Assembly: GCF_041397485.1 (NCBI RefSeq)
Contig: NZ_JAWKWO010000001.1
Location: 434,001 to 498,000 of the forward strand
Length of the DNA: 64,000 nt
Origin: Zhengella sp020637775
Lineage (GTDB): Bacteria; Pseudomonadota; Alphaproteobacteria; Rhizobiales; Rhizobiaceae
Direction: 5' to 3'
Part shown: positions 34,304 to 45,411 of the stretch, piece after piece
How the letters are laid out: every line of letters begins with the position of its first letter
Position numbering within the stretch: position 1 is the stretch's first letter
Notes under the pieces: model-generated
Database searches by the model: none
Told to the model about the DNA's origin: nothing
What the model saw: only the letters and a program-made list of their open reading frames with translations
Position numbers and translations under genes: made by a program

Positions 34304-35794
34304 ATGGCCGAGGCGGCGCGGAAACTGGATAGCAAGGACGGCGGACTGTACCGCGAGGCGCCGAACAACATCGAGGCCGAGCAGGCGCTGCTGGGCGCCA
34401 TCCTGGTCAACAATGACGCTTTCTACCGCGTCTCGGACTTCCTCAAGCCGGTTCATTTCTACGAGGCCCTGCACCGCAAGATATTCGAGACCGCGGGTGA
34501 GCTGATCCGCATGGGCAAGGCGGCCAATCCGGTCACGCTGAAGACCTTCCTGCCGGCAGACGAGCGTGTCGGCGACATGACGGTGGCGCACTACCTGGCG
34601 CGGCTGGCGGCCGAGGCCGTCACCATCATCAATGCCGAGGACTACGGCCGCGCGATCTATGACCTGGCGACACGGCGCGCGCTGATCACCATCGGCGAGG
34701 ACATGGTCAACATCGCCTTCGACGCGCCGGTGGACATGGCGCCGCAGGAACAGATCGAGGATGCGGAGCGACGCCTGTTCGAGCTGGCCGAGACGGGGCG
34801 CTACGATGGCGGCTTCCAGACCTTCACCGATGCGGTGAAGCTGGCGGTGGACATGGCGGGCGCCGCCTATCAGCGCGAAGGCCACCTGTCGGGAATTTCC
34901 ACCGGCTTTCGCGATGTCGACCGGCGGCTCGGCGGACTGCAGCCCTCCGACCTCGTCATCCTTGCCGGCCGTCCGGCCATGGGCAAGACGTCGCTGGCCA
35001 CCAATATCGCCTTCAACGTGGCGGCAGCCTACGAGGCGGCGGAGCAGGCCGACGGTTCGGTCAAGGCCGTGCGCGGCGGTGTCGTCGGCTTCTTCAGCCT
35101 GGAAATGTCGGCCGAGCAGCTCGCCACGCGCATCATTTCCGAGCAGACGGAAATATCCTCCTCCAAGATCCGCAGGGGCGAGATCACCGAGACGGATTTC
35201 GAGAAACTCGTCGCCTGTTCGGAAATGCTGCAGCGGGTGCCGCTCTATATCGACCAGACGGGCGGCATCTCGATTGCCCAGCTCACTGCACGGGCACGGC
35301 GCCTGAAACGCCAGCGCGGACTCGATCTCCTCGTCATCGACTATGTTCAGCTCATGCAGGGATCATCGGCCAAGTCGAGCCAGAACCGCGTGCAGGAAAT
35401 CACCGAGATCACGACCGGGCTGAAGGCGCTGGCCAAGGAACTTCACGTTCCCATCATCGCGCTGTCGCAGCTTTCGCGCCAGGTGGAATCGCGTGATGAC
35501 AAGCGCCCGCAACTGGCCGACCTGCGCGAATCCGGCTCCATCGAGCAGGATGCCGACGTGGTGCTGTTCGTCTATCGCGATGAATACTACCTGCAGAACC
35601 GCGAGCCGGAAGAAGGCTCGGCCGAACATGCCACGTGGCTGGAAAAGTTCGAACGCGCCAAGGGCAAGGCCGAAATGATCATCGCCAAACAGCGTCACGG
35701 ACCCACCGGGACCGTGGAACTGGCCTTCGAGGGGCAGTTCACGCGCTTCTCCGACCTGGCAGAAGAGGACCGCCTGCCGGAGCGGTTCGAGTGA
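34304..35794 (+). CDS. dnaB: Replicative DNA helicase
   Basis: The hexameric helicase of the replication fork. The 496-residue protein has the N-terminal DnaG-contact domain (NNIEAEQALLGAIL), a linker, and the RecA-like domain with Walker A GRPAMGKTS (about 223-231), Walker B LLVIDYVQLM and the motif SQLSRQVESRDDKRP. No intein is present. The 210-bp upstream region holds no clear promoter. Its stop overlaps the alr start. Confidence 0.97.
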   Translation: MAEAARKLDSKDGGLYREAPNNIEAEQALLGAILVNNDAFYRVSDFLKPVHFYEALHRKIFETAGELIRMGKAANPVTLKTFLPADERVGDMTVAHYLARLAAEAVTIINAEDYGRAIYDLATRRALITIGEDMVNIAFDAPVDMAPQEQIEDAERRLFELAETGRYDGGFQTFTDAVKLAVDMAGAAYQREGHLSGISTGFRDVDRRLGGLQPSDLVILAGRPAMGKTSLATNIAFNVAAAYEAAEQADGSVKAVRGGVVGFFSLEMSAEQLATRIISEQTEISSSKIRRGEITETDFEKLVACSEMLQRVPLYIDQTGGISIAQLTARARRLKRQRGLDLLVIDYVQLMQGSSAKSSQNRVQEITEITTGLKALAKELHVPIIALSQLSRQVESRDDKRPQLADLRESGSIEQDADVVLFVYRDEYYLQNREPEEGSAEHATWLEKFERAKGKAEMIIAKQRHGPTGTVELAFEGQFTRFSDLAEEDRLPERFE

Positions 35795-36939
35795 GCCGCC
35801 CATCCGCCGATCCGCGTATCGCAACGGCACGGCTGACGGTCGACCTGGATGCGCTGGCCGACAATTACCGCCTCATGCGCGAGCGCAGCGGCACGGCGCA
35901 AGCGGCGGCCGTGGTCAAGGCCGATGCCTATGGCACAGGGCTGGAACAGGCCGCGCAAGCGCTGGCCAAAGCGGGATGCCGGACATTTTTCGTCGCCGTT
36001 CCCGATGAGGCGGTGCGCCTCAAGCGCATTCTTCCGGCAATGCAGGTGTTCGTGCTTTCCGGCATTTTCGACACCGAAAGCGCGGCCGTGCTGGCCGAGG
36101 CCGGTGCCGTTCCTGTGCTCAACTCGCCCGACCAGATCAGCCTCTGGGCGTCCTACTGGAAGGCGCACGGCTCGCGCCGCCCCTGCGCCATCCATGTCGA
36201 TACCGGCATGAACCGGCTTGGCCTGTCGGAAGCGGAAGCGCTGGCATTTGCCGAACGCAACGGGCGCGACCATGCCGTGACCCCGATCCTCCTGGTCAGC
36301 CACCTGGCGTGCGGGGATCAGCCGGACCATACGCTCAACCGGATGCAACTCTCGGTTTTTCAACGGGTTCGCGCCGCCTTCGGAGAGATCGAATCAAGTC
36401 TGGCGAACTCCGCCGGCGTGTTCCTCGGACCGGATTACCACTTCGACCTCACCCGTCCGGGCATTGCGCTTTATGGCGGCGAGGCCGTCAATGAAATGCC
36501 CAATCCGATGCGCCCGGTGGTGAAGGCGGAAGCGCGCATTTTGCAAATCCGGCGGGTCAAGGCCGGCGAATCCGTGTCCTACGGCGCATCGCAGGTGATG
36601 GCGCGCGACAGCCTCGTCGCCGTCTGCGGCGCCGGCTATGCGGACGGCTGGCACCGTGCCGGATCGGGCGCCGGGGTGCCGCTGCGACAGGCTGTCGGGC
36701 AAGGCTATTGCGGTGCGCTCAATGGCCGGCCTGTCCCCGTCGTCGGCCGGGTGACGATGGATCTGACCATGTTCGACGTGACCGACGTGCCCGATGCCGA
36801 GCTTGGGCGTGCCGGCTGGATCGAACTTTTCGGCGGCACCGTCACGCTCGACGATGCAGCGCGGGCAGCCGGCACGATCGGCTATGAGCTGCTGACGAGC
36901 CTGGGCGCGCGCTATCACCGACGTCATGTCGGCGGCTGA
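35791..36939 (+). CDS. alr: Alanine racemase
   Basis: A PLP enzyme giving D-alanine for peptidoglycan. The 382-residue protein has the PLP-binding lysine Lys43 in AVVKADAYGTG, the family segment HVDTGMNRLG, and the region SVSYGASQV where the second catalytic Tyr sits. The start is GTG at 35791 overlapping the dnaB stop (GTGA). dnaB-alr-radA is a common rhizobial order. Confidence 0.95.
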   Translation: MSRPSADPRIATARLTVDLDALADNYRLMRERSGTAQAAAVVKADAYGTGLEQAAQALAKAGCRTFFVAVPDEAVRLKRILPAMQVFVLSGIFDTESAAVLAEAGAVPVLNSPDQISLWASYWKAHGSRRPCAIHVDTGMNRLGLSEAEALAFAERNGRDHAVTPILLVSHLACGDQPDHTLNRMQLSVFQRVRAAFGEIESSLANSAGVFLGPDYHFDLTRPGIALYGGEAVNEMPNPMRPVVKAEARILQIRRVKAGESVSYGASQVMARDSLVAVCGAGYADGWHRAGSGAGVPLRQAVGQGYCGALNGRPVPVVGRVTMDLTMFDVTDVPDAELGRAGWIELFGGTVTLDDAARAAGTIGYELLTSLGARYHRRHVGG

Positions 36940-37009
36940 CGGGCTGCGCGCATTGACGCGGGCAAGCTGATCTGGCAACAAGAACACAGCAAGAACATTC
37001 GGGGCATGC

Positions 37010-38410
<1,401 letters not shown>

Positions 38411-38456
38411 AGGATTTCAAGGCGCGGGCGCGCCGGCACAGGGGTTTTGAAGGCAC

Positions 38457-39005
38457 ATGCCCATCACCATTCTCGACGGCGTCCTGATCGCGTTCACGCT
38501 CGTTTCCGCCATCCTAGCCATGGTGCGCGGGTTTTCCCGCGAAGTTCTCTCGATCGCCTCCTGGGTGGCAGCCGGCGCGGCGGCATACTTCTTCTATCCG
38601 CTCGTGACGCCCCTGCTGAGGCCCTATATCAGCAACGAAAAGATCGCTATGGCAGGGGCCGCGGCGGCGGTGTTCTTCGTCGCGCTGATCATCGTGACGA
38701 TCATCACCATGAAGATCGCCGATTTCATCATTGACAGCCGTGTCGGACCACTCGACCGCACGCTCGGCTTTGTTTACGGCGCAGCCCGTGGCATTCTTGT
38801 CGTGGCGGTGGGCCTGTTGTTCTTCAACTGGCTCGTGGCCAGCAACCAGCCGGCATGGGTCGCCAATGCCAAGTCGCGGCCGATGCTGGAGGCCGTTGGT
38901 GCCAAGCTGCAGGGGCTTCTGCCCGACGATCCGGAGAATTCGATCCTCAAGCGGATATCGCCGGGGTCGGGTGGCGAGGAAAATGACGCCGCCTCGGACG
39001 GTTGA
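38457..39005 (+). CDS. cvpA: CvpA family membrane protein
   Basis: A 182-residue inner-membrane protein with four hydrophobic helices and the family segment RGFSREVLSIASW. CvpA is needed for colicin V export in E. coli and is often next to purF, as here; its biochemical role is unclear. The polar C-terminal tail (PGSGGEENDAASDG) is probably cytoplasmic. Confidence 0.93.
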   Translation: MPITILDGVLIAFTLVSAILAMVRGFSREVLSIASWVAAGAAAYFFYPLVTPLLRPYISNEKIAMAGAAAAVFFVALIIVTIITMKIADFIIDSRVGPLDRTLGFVYGAARGILVVAVGLLFFNWLVASNQPAWVANAKSRPMLEAVGAKLQGLLPDDPENSILKRISPGSGGEENDAASDG

Positions 39006-39075
39006 TGGGTCGCATGTCCGTCTTTTCGCCCCATTCCGGGCGTTCTGAAATCCTTGCCGGGAGCTGACGCCCGGC

Positions 39076-40593
39076 ATGAATCGTTTTCCGCAGGCAGAAA
39101 GGCCGCAGATCATGGCAGACGCGGATCGTTCCTTCCATCCAGTAGACGCGCCCGACAACGAGGCGGATGCCTTTCGCGATGAATGCGGGGTGTTCGGCAT
39201 CTTCGGCCGACAGGATGCCGCCGCCATTGTGACGCTGGGTCTTCATGCACTGCAGCATCGCGGCCAGGAAGCGGCGGGCATCGTCTCCTTCGACGGTACG
39301 CAATTCCATGTCGAGCGCCATATCGGGCTCGTGGGCGACACGTTCACCAAGCAGGCGGTGATCGACCGGCTGCGCGGACACCGGGCCATCGGCCATGTGC
39401 GCTACTCGACCACGGGGGGCGCGGGCCTGCGCAATGTCCAGCCCCTGTTCGCCGAACTGGCGGAGGGCGGGTTCGCGGTCGCGCATAACGGCAACATCAC
39501 CAACGCCATGACAGTGCAGCGCACCTTGCAGAAACAGGGCGCGATCTTCTCCTCCACCTCGGATACGGAGACGATCCTGCACCTGGTGGCGTTCAGCCAG
39601 CAAAAAGGCTTCAACAACCGCTTCATCGATGCGGTGCGCCAGCTCGAGGGCGCCTTTGCGCTGGTGGCCCTTTCCAACAAGAAGATGGTCGGCTGCCGCG
39701 ATCCGCTGGGCATACGGCCGCTGGTGCTCGGCGACCTCGATGGCGCCTATATCCTGGCGTCGGAGACCTGTGCGCTCGACATCATCGGCGCGCGCTACGT
39801 GCGCGACCTGAAGCCCGGCGAGATGATCGTCGTGACCGACAAGGGGATCGAGAGCCATTTCCCGTTCGAAACAGGCGGTTCGCGGTTCTGCATCTTCGAA
39901 TATGTCTATTTCGCGCGGCCGGATTCCTCGGTCGAGGGCCGCAATGTCTATGGCGTGCGCAAGCAGATCGGCATGGAACTGGCGCGCGAAAATCCCGTGG
40001 AAGCCGATCTCGTGGTGCCGGTTCCCGATTCGGGCGTCCCGGCGGCGATCGGTTATGCCCAGGAGGCCGGCCTGCCCTTCGAACTCGGCATCATCCGCAA
40101 TCACTATGTAGGGCGCACCTTCATCCAGCCGTCCGATTCGATCCGCCACATGGGCGTGAAGCTGAAGCACAATCCCAACCGCCGCATGATCGAGGGCAAG
40201 CGCGTCGTTCTCGTCGACGATTCCATCGTGCGCGGCACGACGAGCCAGAAGATCGTCCAGATGGTCCGCGATGCAGGCGCGAAGGAAGTGCATATGCGCA
40301 TTGCCTCGCCGCCCACCCAGGCATCCTGCTTCTATGGCGTTGACACACCGGAAACCGCCAAGTTGCTCGCCTCGCGCATGTCGATCAAGGAAATGGCCGA
40401 TTTCATTCGCGTCGATTCGCTCGGCTTCCTCTCGATTGACGGCCTCTACCGCGCCGTCGGCGAAGCGCAGCGAAACGGCGAGGCGCCGCAATTCTGCGAT
40501 GCCTGCTTCACGGCCGACTATCCGACCCGCCTCACCGACCATGAGGGCGCTGACAATGTGCGTCAGCTTTCCATCCTGGCCGCCAACAACTGA
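39076..40593 (+). CDS. purF: Amidophosphoribosyltransferase
   Basis: First step of purine synthesis: PRPP and glutamine to phosphoribosylamine. The catalytic cysteine is Cys37 (DECGVFGIFG), so the N-terminal propeptide of about 36 residues must be removed. The glutaminase domain is followed by the phosphoribosyltransferase domain with the PRPP loop VVLVDDSIVRGTTS. The start at 39076 is not certain: ATG at 39112 would give a shorter propeptide and has a comparable ribosome-binding site. Confidence 0.96.
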   Translation: MNRFPQAERPQIMADADRSFHPVDAPDNEADAFRDECGVFGIFGRQDAAAIVTLGLHALQHRGQEAAGIVSFDGTQFHVERHIGLVGDTFTKQAVIDRLRGHRAIGHVRYSTTGGAGLRNVQPLFAELAEGGFAVAHNGNITNAMTVQRTLQKQGAIFSSTSDTETILHLVAFSQQKGFNNRFIDAVRQLEGAFALVALSNKKMVGCRDPLGIRPLVLGDLDGAYILASETCALDIIGARYVRDLKPGEMIVVTDKGIESHFPFETGGSRFCIFEYVYFARPDSSVEGRNVYGVRKQIGMELARENPVEADLVVPVPDSGVPAAIGYAQEAGLPFELGIIRNHYVGRTFIQPSDSIRHMGVKLKHNPNRRMIEGKRVVLVDDSIVRGTTSQKIVQMVRDAGAKEVHMRIASPPTQASCFYGVDTPETAKLLASRMSIKEMADFIRVDSLGFLSIDGLYRAVGEAQRNGEAPQFCDACFTADYPTRLTDHEGADNVRQLSILAANN

Positions 40594-40603
40594 CTGGACC
40601 ACC

Positions 40604-41350
40604 ATGAGCGACCTTCCCGATCTTTCCGGCCGGCTGGCCCTGGTGACCGGCGCATCGCGCGGTATCGGCTATTTCCTGGCGAAGCATTTCGCCGCGGCCG
40701 GTGCCCATGTGGTCGCCGTGGCGCGCACCCAGGGCGGCCTTGAGGAACTGGATGACGAGATCAAGGCAGCGGGCGGCTCGGCCACGCTGGTGCCGCTCGA
40801 CGTGACCGACCATCCGGGGATCGACCGGCTCGGCGCGGCCATCTTCGAGCGCTGGGGAAAGCTGGACATCATGGCCGCCAATGCCGGCGTGCTGGGCACG
40901 ATCTCGCCCATCGGGCATGTCGAGCCAAAGGTTTTCGACAAGGTCATGGCCGTGAACGTGACCGCGACATGGCGCCTGATTCGTTCCATGGACCCGTTGC
41001 TGCGCCTCTCGGACGCGGGCCGTGCCATCATCCTGTCATCGGGCGCGGCGCATAGCTGCAAGGCCTTCTGGGGTCCCTATGCCGCGTCCAAAGCGGCCGT
41101 TGAGGCGCTGGCGCGCTCCTGGGCTCACGAGACACAGAACATGAAGCTTCGGGTCAACTGCGTGAATCCGGGTGCCACGCGCACCGCCATGCGCGCGCAG
41201 GCCATGCCGGGCGAAGATCCGCAAACCCTGCCAACGCCCGATACGGTGGCAAGGGCCATCGTTGCGCTGGGCGATCCGGCGCTGACCGTGACGGGCAAGC
41301 TGTTCGACGTGCCGGAAAACCGCTTCATGGATTACAACAGGCCGGCCTGA
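40604..41350 (+). CDS. SDR family oxidoreductase
   Basis: A 248-residue classical short-chain dehydrogenase with TGASRGIG (15-22), NAG (93-95), the catalytic Ser145/146, Tyr159 and Lys163 (YAASK). It starts 10 bases after purF, so it may be part of that transcript. The substrate is unknown. It ends without a clear terminator before the Aas-type gene. Confidence 0.92.
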   Translation: MSDLPDLSGRLALVTGASRGIGYFLAKHFAAAGAHVVAVARTQGGLEELDDEIKAAGGSATLVPLDVTDHPGIDRLGAAIFERWGKLDIMAANAGVLGTISPIGHVEPKVFDKVMAVNVTATWRLIRSMDPLLRLSDAGRAIILSSGAAHSCKAFWGPYAASKAAVEALARSWAHETQNMKLRVNCVNPGATRTAMRAQAMPGEDPQTLPTPDTVARAIVALGDPALTVTGKLFDVPENRFMDYNRPA

Positions 41351-41467
41351 AGACCTGCTTGCGGCATGGCGTGCAATTGACCCTGCCGAATCCTGCGTTA
41401 CCCTCGCCCAAGGCAAAGCCGTGTTTCCTGCCCATGGTGAACACGCTTGCCAGCGGAGGAGATGCGC

Positions 41468-43720
41468 ATGACCGTTGCCGGGTCCATTCTTGCCTTCGTG
41501 TCGGCTGCCTATCTGACAGCCGTTCTTGCCCAATGGCTCGGCGGCCGTGGCACCCTGGCACAGGCTTTCTGGCTGATGCCGTTCAAGCTGATCTGGCGGC
41601 TCGACGACAGCAGCCTGGCGGGCGCATGCAACGCTCCCGCGCCGGTGGTCTATGCGGTCCTGCATCAGTCGCGGCTCGACCCGGCCATCATGCTGGCCGC
41701 CCTTCCCGCCGATACGCTGCACATCCTGGATGGCGACACCGCCCGGGCAAGCTGGATGGAGCCCTGGCGCGCGCTGGCCCGCACGATCGTCTTCAAGGCG
41801 GAACACGTGTTCGTCTCGCGGCGGCTGGTGCGCCATCTCAGGGGCAAGGGACGGCTTGCCGTCTATCTGCCTCATGCCGTCGAACCCGATCGCAAGACGC
41901 TGCGGCTCTACCGCGCGATCGCGCGCATCGCCCTGCGGGCCGGGGCCCATGTCGTTCCCGTGGTGATCGACGGGGCGCGCCACCTGCCCGCCTCCCTCGT
42001 CCCTGAAAGCGAGGCGCCGCGCCGGAGGCTGCAACCGCTCACCGTTCACGCCCTGCCGGCCATGACGATCAGCCAGTTGATGGCGCGCGGAGCGCTTGGG
42101 ACGACCACGGCAACAAACGCCTTCTTCGACCGGATGGCGGATGCCCGCTTCGCCGCCAGTGCCGCCAGCCGCAAGACACTCCATGAAAGCATGGTGGCAG
42201 CGACGCGGCGATTCGGCGCGCGCGACAATGCGGTTTCCGATCCGTTGACCGGTTCGCTCAGCCGCAAGCGGGTGCTGATCGGCGCCCGCATCCTGGCGCG
42301 ACGGTTTGCCCGCTTCGGACATGCCGGCGAACCGCTCGGCCTGATGCTGCCCAATGCAAACGGGGTGGCCGTCGCCTTCTTCGCCGTGCAGGCGACCGGA
42401 CGGCCGGCGGCCATGATCAATTACACCGCCGGGCCTGCGAATGTGGCATCGGCAATCCGCGCGGCACGGATCGGCCATGTCGTCACTTCGCGCGCCTTCA
42501 TCGAGAAAGCCGATCTCGGCCACATTCTCGCAGCGGTTCGCAAGACCGGCGCGGCCGTTCACTGGCTGGAGGACATTCGCGACAGTATCACGCTTGCGGA
42601 AAAGGTGCTTGGCGCGCTTTTCCGGGCGCGGCCGCTGTCCCGCTCGCAGCCGGACGATGCAGCGGTCATTCTGTTTACCTCCGGCTCGGAAGGAACGCCG
42701 AAGGGCGTTGTCCTGTCTCACCGCAATATCCTGGCCAATGTCGCCCAGATCGCCTCACGCATCGCTTTTTCGCCGGCAGACCGCCTGTTCAACGTGCTTC
42801 CCGTCTTCCATTCGTTCGGGCTGACCGGGGGGACCATCCTGCCCATGCTTTCGGGCGTCGACCTCTACCTCTACCCGTCGCCACTTCACTACAAGCTCAT
42901 TCCGCAAACCGTGGCCAAGGTGCGGCCGACGATCATGTTCGGCACGGATACGTTTCTCAACGGCTATGCCCGCATGGCCCGCGACACCGATTTCGCCAGT
43001 CTCCGCATGGTGGTGGCCGGTGCCGAAGCCGTGAAACCGGAAACGGAGCGGGTGTGGCGTGAGCGGTTCGGGGCGCAGGTGCTGGAGGGTTTCGGCATGA
43101 CCGAGGCCTCTCCCGTGGTGGCGGTGAATTCGCACACGCATGGACGCCTTTCGACCGTGGGCCGGCTGCTGCCCGGCATCCAGGCACGGCTCGAACCGGT
43201 GGACGGCATCGCCGATGGCGGACGGCTGTGGCTGAAGGGGCCGAACCTGATGCTGGGCTATCTGACCGCTGACCATCCCGGCGAATTGCGCCCGCTCGCC
43301 GACGGCTGGCATGACAGCGGCGATATCGTCTCTCTCGACCGCGACGGATTCCTGTCGATCAAGGGCCGGGCCAAGCGGTTCGCCAAGATCGCCGGCGAGA
43401 TGGTGTCGCTGGGCGCGGTCGAAATGCTGGTGCAATCGCTCTGGCCGGAAGAACGCCATGCGGCGGTTTCGGTGCCCGACAAGCGGCGGGGCGAACGAAT
43501 CGTGCTGGTGACCACGGCCACGGAAGCGGACGCGGAGAAACTGCGCGAGTTCGGCCGCAAGGCCGGTGCCGCCGATCTCATGGTTCCCCACGACATCGTC
43601 AAGGTGGGCGACATACCGGTGCTCGGCTCCGGCAAGACCGACTATGCCGGCGCACGAACGATCGCGCTTGAGAAGCTCGGCCTCGAAGAACGGGACAAGG
43701 GCCCGCGCGACGCCGCCTGA
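41468..43720 (+). CDS. aas: Aas-type acyltransferase / acyl-ACP synthetase
   Basis: A 750-residue fusion that, in E. coli, re-acylates lysophosphatidylethanolamine and activates fatty acids on ACP. The N-terminal PlsC-like domain has the HX4D motif His66-Asp71 (HQSRLD). The expected FPEG-type motif is replaced by LPHA (134-137). The C-terminal AMP-binding domain has LFTSGSEGTPKGVV (about 401), FGMTEASPVVAV and GWHDSGDI. There is no MFS domain. The start at 41468 is seven bases after GGAGG; ATG at 41462 is too close to it. A weak promoter (TTGACC, 16 bases, TACCCT) lies at 41377-41404. Confidence 0.9.
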   Translation: MTVAGSILAFVSAAYLTAVLAQWLGGRGTLAQAFWLMPFKLIWRLDDSSLAGACNAPAPVVYAVLHQSRLDPAIMLAALPADTLHILDGDTARASWMEPWRALARTIVFKAEHVFVSRRLVRHLRGKGRLAVYLPHAVEPDRKTLRLYRAIARIALRAGAHVVPVVIDGARHLPASLVPESEAPRRRLQPLTVHALPAMTISQLMARGALGTTTATNAFFDRMADARFAASAASRKTLHESMVAATRRFGARDNAVSDPLTGSLSRKRVLIGARILARRFARFGHAGEPLGLMLPNANGVAVAFFAVQATGRPAAMINYTAGPANVASAIRAARIGHVVTSRAFIEKADLGHILAAVRKTGAAVHWLEDIRDSITLAEKVLGALFRARPLSRSQPDDAAVILFTSGSEGTPKGVVLSHRNILANVAQIASRIAFSPADRLFNVLPVFHSFGLTGGTILPMLSGVDLYLYPSPLHYKLIPQTVAKVRPTIMFGTDTFLNGYARMARDTDFASLRMVVAGAEAVKPETERVWRERFGAQVLEGFGMTEASPVVAVNSHTHGRLSTVGRLLPGIQARLEPVDGIADGGRLWLKGPNLMLGYLTADHPGELRPLADGWHDSGDIVSLDRDGFLSIKGRAKRFAKIAGEMVSLGAVEMLVQSLWPEERHAAVSVPDKRRGERIVLVTTATEADAEKLREFGRKAGAADLMVPHDIVKVGDIPVLGSGKTDYAGARTIALEKLGLEERDKGPRDAA

Positions 43721-43730
43721 CCGGGCGCGC

Positions 43731-44567
43731 TCAGCCCTCCCCGCGCGCCTGCGCGGCCAGTTCGCGCTGCTCGCGGCGGCGATAGGCCACGAAGGAGAGC
43801 GGCACCGCGGCGAGATAGCCCAAGGCCAGCAGGATCAGCGCCTCGAACGTGAAGGCGGCCAGCAGCATGATGGCCAGCGCGACCGCCAGGATCAGCGGGA
43901 TGACGGTGGTGCGCGGGATTTTCAGCCCCAGCGCCTTGCCCGACCAGACCGGCAGGCGCGAGACCAGCAGGAACGCGACGCCGACCGTGTAGACGGAGAA
44001 GACATAGGCGGAAGGCTGGCCTGGCTCAAAACCGGAAAGGCCCATATAGACGGGCAGAAGCACCAGCAGCGCACCGGCCGGCGCCGGAACGCCGACGAAA
44101 TATTCGCCCTGCCATTTGGCGCGGCCCGGATTTTCCGACATGACATTGAAGCGGGCCAGCCGCAGCGCGCAGGCGATGGCGTAGATGAGCGCGGCGATCC
44201 AGCCCACCTGAGGCGCCAGGTTGAGAAAATAGAGCCAGATGACCAGGGCCGGCACGACGCCGAAATTGACGATGTCAGCCAGCGAATCCATCTGCATGCC
44301 GAACTTGGACGACGCCTTGAGCATGCGCGCCACGCGCCCGTCGATGCCATCGAGAAAGGCGGCCAGCAGGACCAGCATGACCGAACGCTGGAACTCGCCC
44401 TCGATGGCAAAGCGGACGCCGGTCAGGCCGGCACAGATGGCCAGCGTGGTGATGAGATTGGGCCAGACCATGCGCAGCGGGATTTCGCGCAGGCGCGGCC
44501 CGCGCCCGTCGGTGCCATTGTCGTCCTCCGGCTCGCCATTGGGGTCGAAAGGCGGAAAGGCATCCAT
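43731..44567 (-). CDS. pssA: CDP-diacylglycerol--serine O-phosphatidyltransferase
   Basis: It makes phosphatidylserine in the inner membrane. The 278-residue protein has the CDP-alcohol signature Asp76-Gly77, Ala80-Arg81, Gly90, Asp94, Asp98 (DGRVAR, GMQMDSLAD) and about eight hydrophobic helices. It lies seven bases downstream of psd, which uses its product, and converges on the Aas-type gene ten bases away. Confidence 0.95.
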   Translation of the reverse strand: MDAFPPFDPNGEPEDDNGTDGRGPRLREIPLRMVWPNLITTLAICAGLTGVRFAIEGEFQRSVMLVLLAAFLDGIDGRVARMLKASSKFGMQMDSLADIVNFGVVPALVIWLYFLNLAPQVGWIAALIYAIACALRLARFNVMSENPGRAKWQGEYFVGVPAPAGALLVLLPVYMGLSGFEPGQPSAYVFSVYTVGVAFLLVSRLPVWSGKALGLKIPRTTVIPLILAVALAIMLLAAFTFEALILLALGYLAAVPLSFVAYRRREQRELAAQARGEG

Positions 44568-44574
44568 GGCCACG

Positions 44575-45273
44575 TCAGTCCGTCCGGGTCGAAGGCGCGG
44601 GGCGCGCGGCGTTGAACTCCGCCAGCACGGTTTCGCCGGCCACCGCCATTTGCCCGAGCGCCACCCGCAGGGTGTATCCTTCCGGCATGTAGATATCGAG
44701 CCGGCTGCCGAAGCGGATGAGGCCGAACCGCTCGCCGGCGCGGACATCCTCGCCCTCGCCGCTCCAGCACAGGATGCGGCGCGCCACGAGACCCGCCACC
44801 TGCACGGTGGCAATCTGCCCGTGCGGCCCGTCGATGACCAGCCCGTTGCGCTCGTTCAGTTCGCTGGCCTTGTCCAGTTCGGCATTCAGAAACTTGCCGG
44901 CGCGATGGCGAACCGTGGTGATGCGCCCGCGAACGGGCGCGCGGTTCACATGGACGGAAAAGACGTTCATGAACACCGAAACCCGCAGGCGCGGCTGGTC
45001 GCCGAGGCCGAGTTCCGGCGGCGGCACGGTCTCGCCGATGGCCGAGACGACGCCGTCAGCGGCCGACAGGATCAGGTCGTCATCCTGCGGCACGACGCGA
45101 TCGGGATCGCGGAAGAAATAGGCGCACCAGGCGGTCAGCGCCAGGCCGATCCAGAACAGCGGATCCCAGATGAGGCCAAGAACGAGCGCCACCGCGAAAA
45201 AGGCCGCGATGAAGGGCCAGCCCTCGCGGCGGACGGGGACGAAAGTCCTGGAAATGGTGTCGGCAAGACTCAT
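44575..45273 (-). CDS. psd: Phosphatidylserine decarboxylase
   Basis: It decarboxylates phosphatidylserine to phosphatidylethanolamine. The 232-residue protein is the short form, which cleaves itself before a serine that becomes the pyruvoyl group; here Gly189-Ser190 in RFGSRLD. An N-terminal hydrophobic segment anchors it in the membrane. psd-pssA is a compact operon. Confidence 0.95.
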   Translation of the reverse strand: MSLADTISRTFVPVRREGWPFIAAFFAVALVLGLIWDPLFWIGLALTAWCAYFFRDPDRVVPQDDDLILSAADGVVSAIGETVPPPELGLGDQPRLRVSVFMNVFSVHVNRAPVRGRITTVRHRAGKFLNAELDKASELNERNGLVIDGPHGQIATVQVAGLVARRILCWSGEGEDVRAGERFGLIRFGSRLDIYMPEGYTLRVALGQMAVAGETVLAEFNAARPAPSTRTD

Positions 45274-45362
45274 GTGGGTATCTTGTCTCTTTCGGAAAGA
45301 TCAGCGGCCCAAGCCATACACGATGGGCGGGCGGCGGGGCAAACGGGAATGTGGGAAAGGTA

Positions 45363-45400
45363 AACGCCGGGCGCAAGGTGGAGAAAACGCGCCGGGCGTT
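45363..45400 (-). terminator. Hairpin downstream of the Atm1-type exporter
   Basis: On the minus strand, AACGCCCGGCGC pairs with GCGCCCGGCGTT with one mismatch and a 14-base loop, followed by TTTACC. It lies 12 bases after the exporter stop and before psd. It looks like a moderate rho-independent terminator. Confidence 0.5.
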
Positions 45401-45411
45401 CCGCCGTGCCT

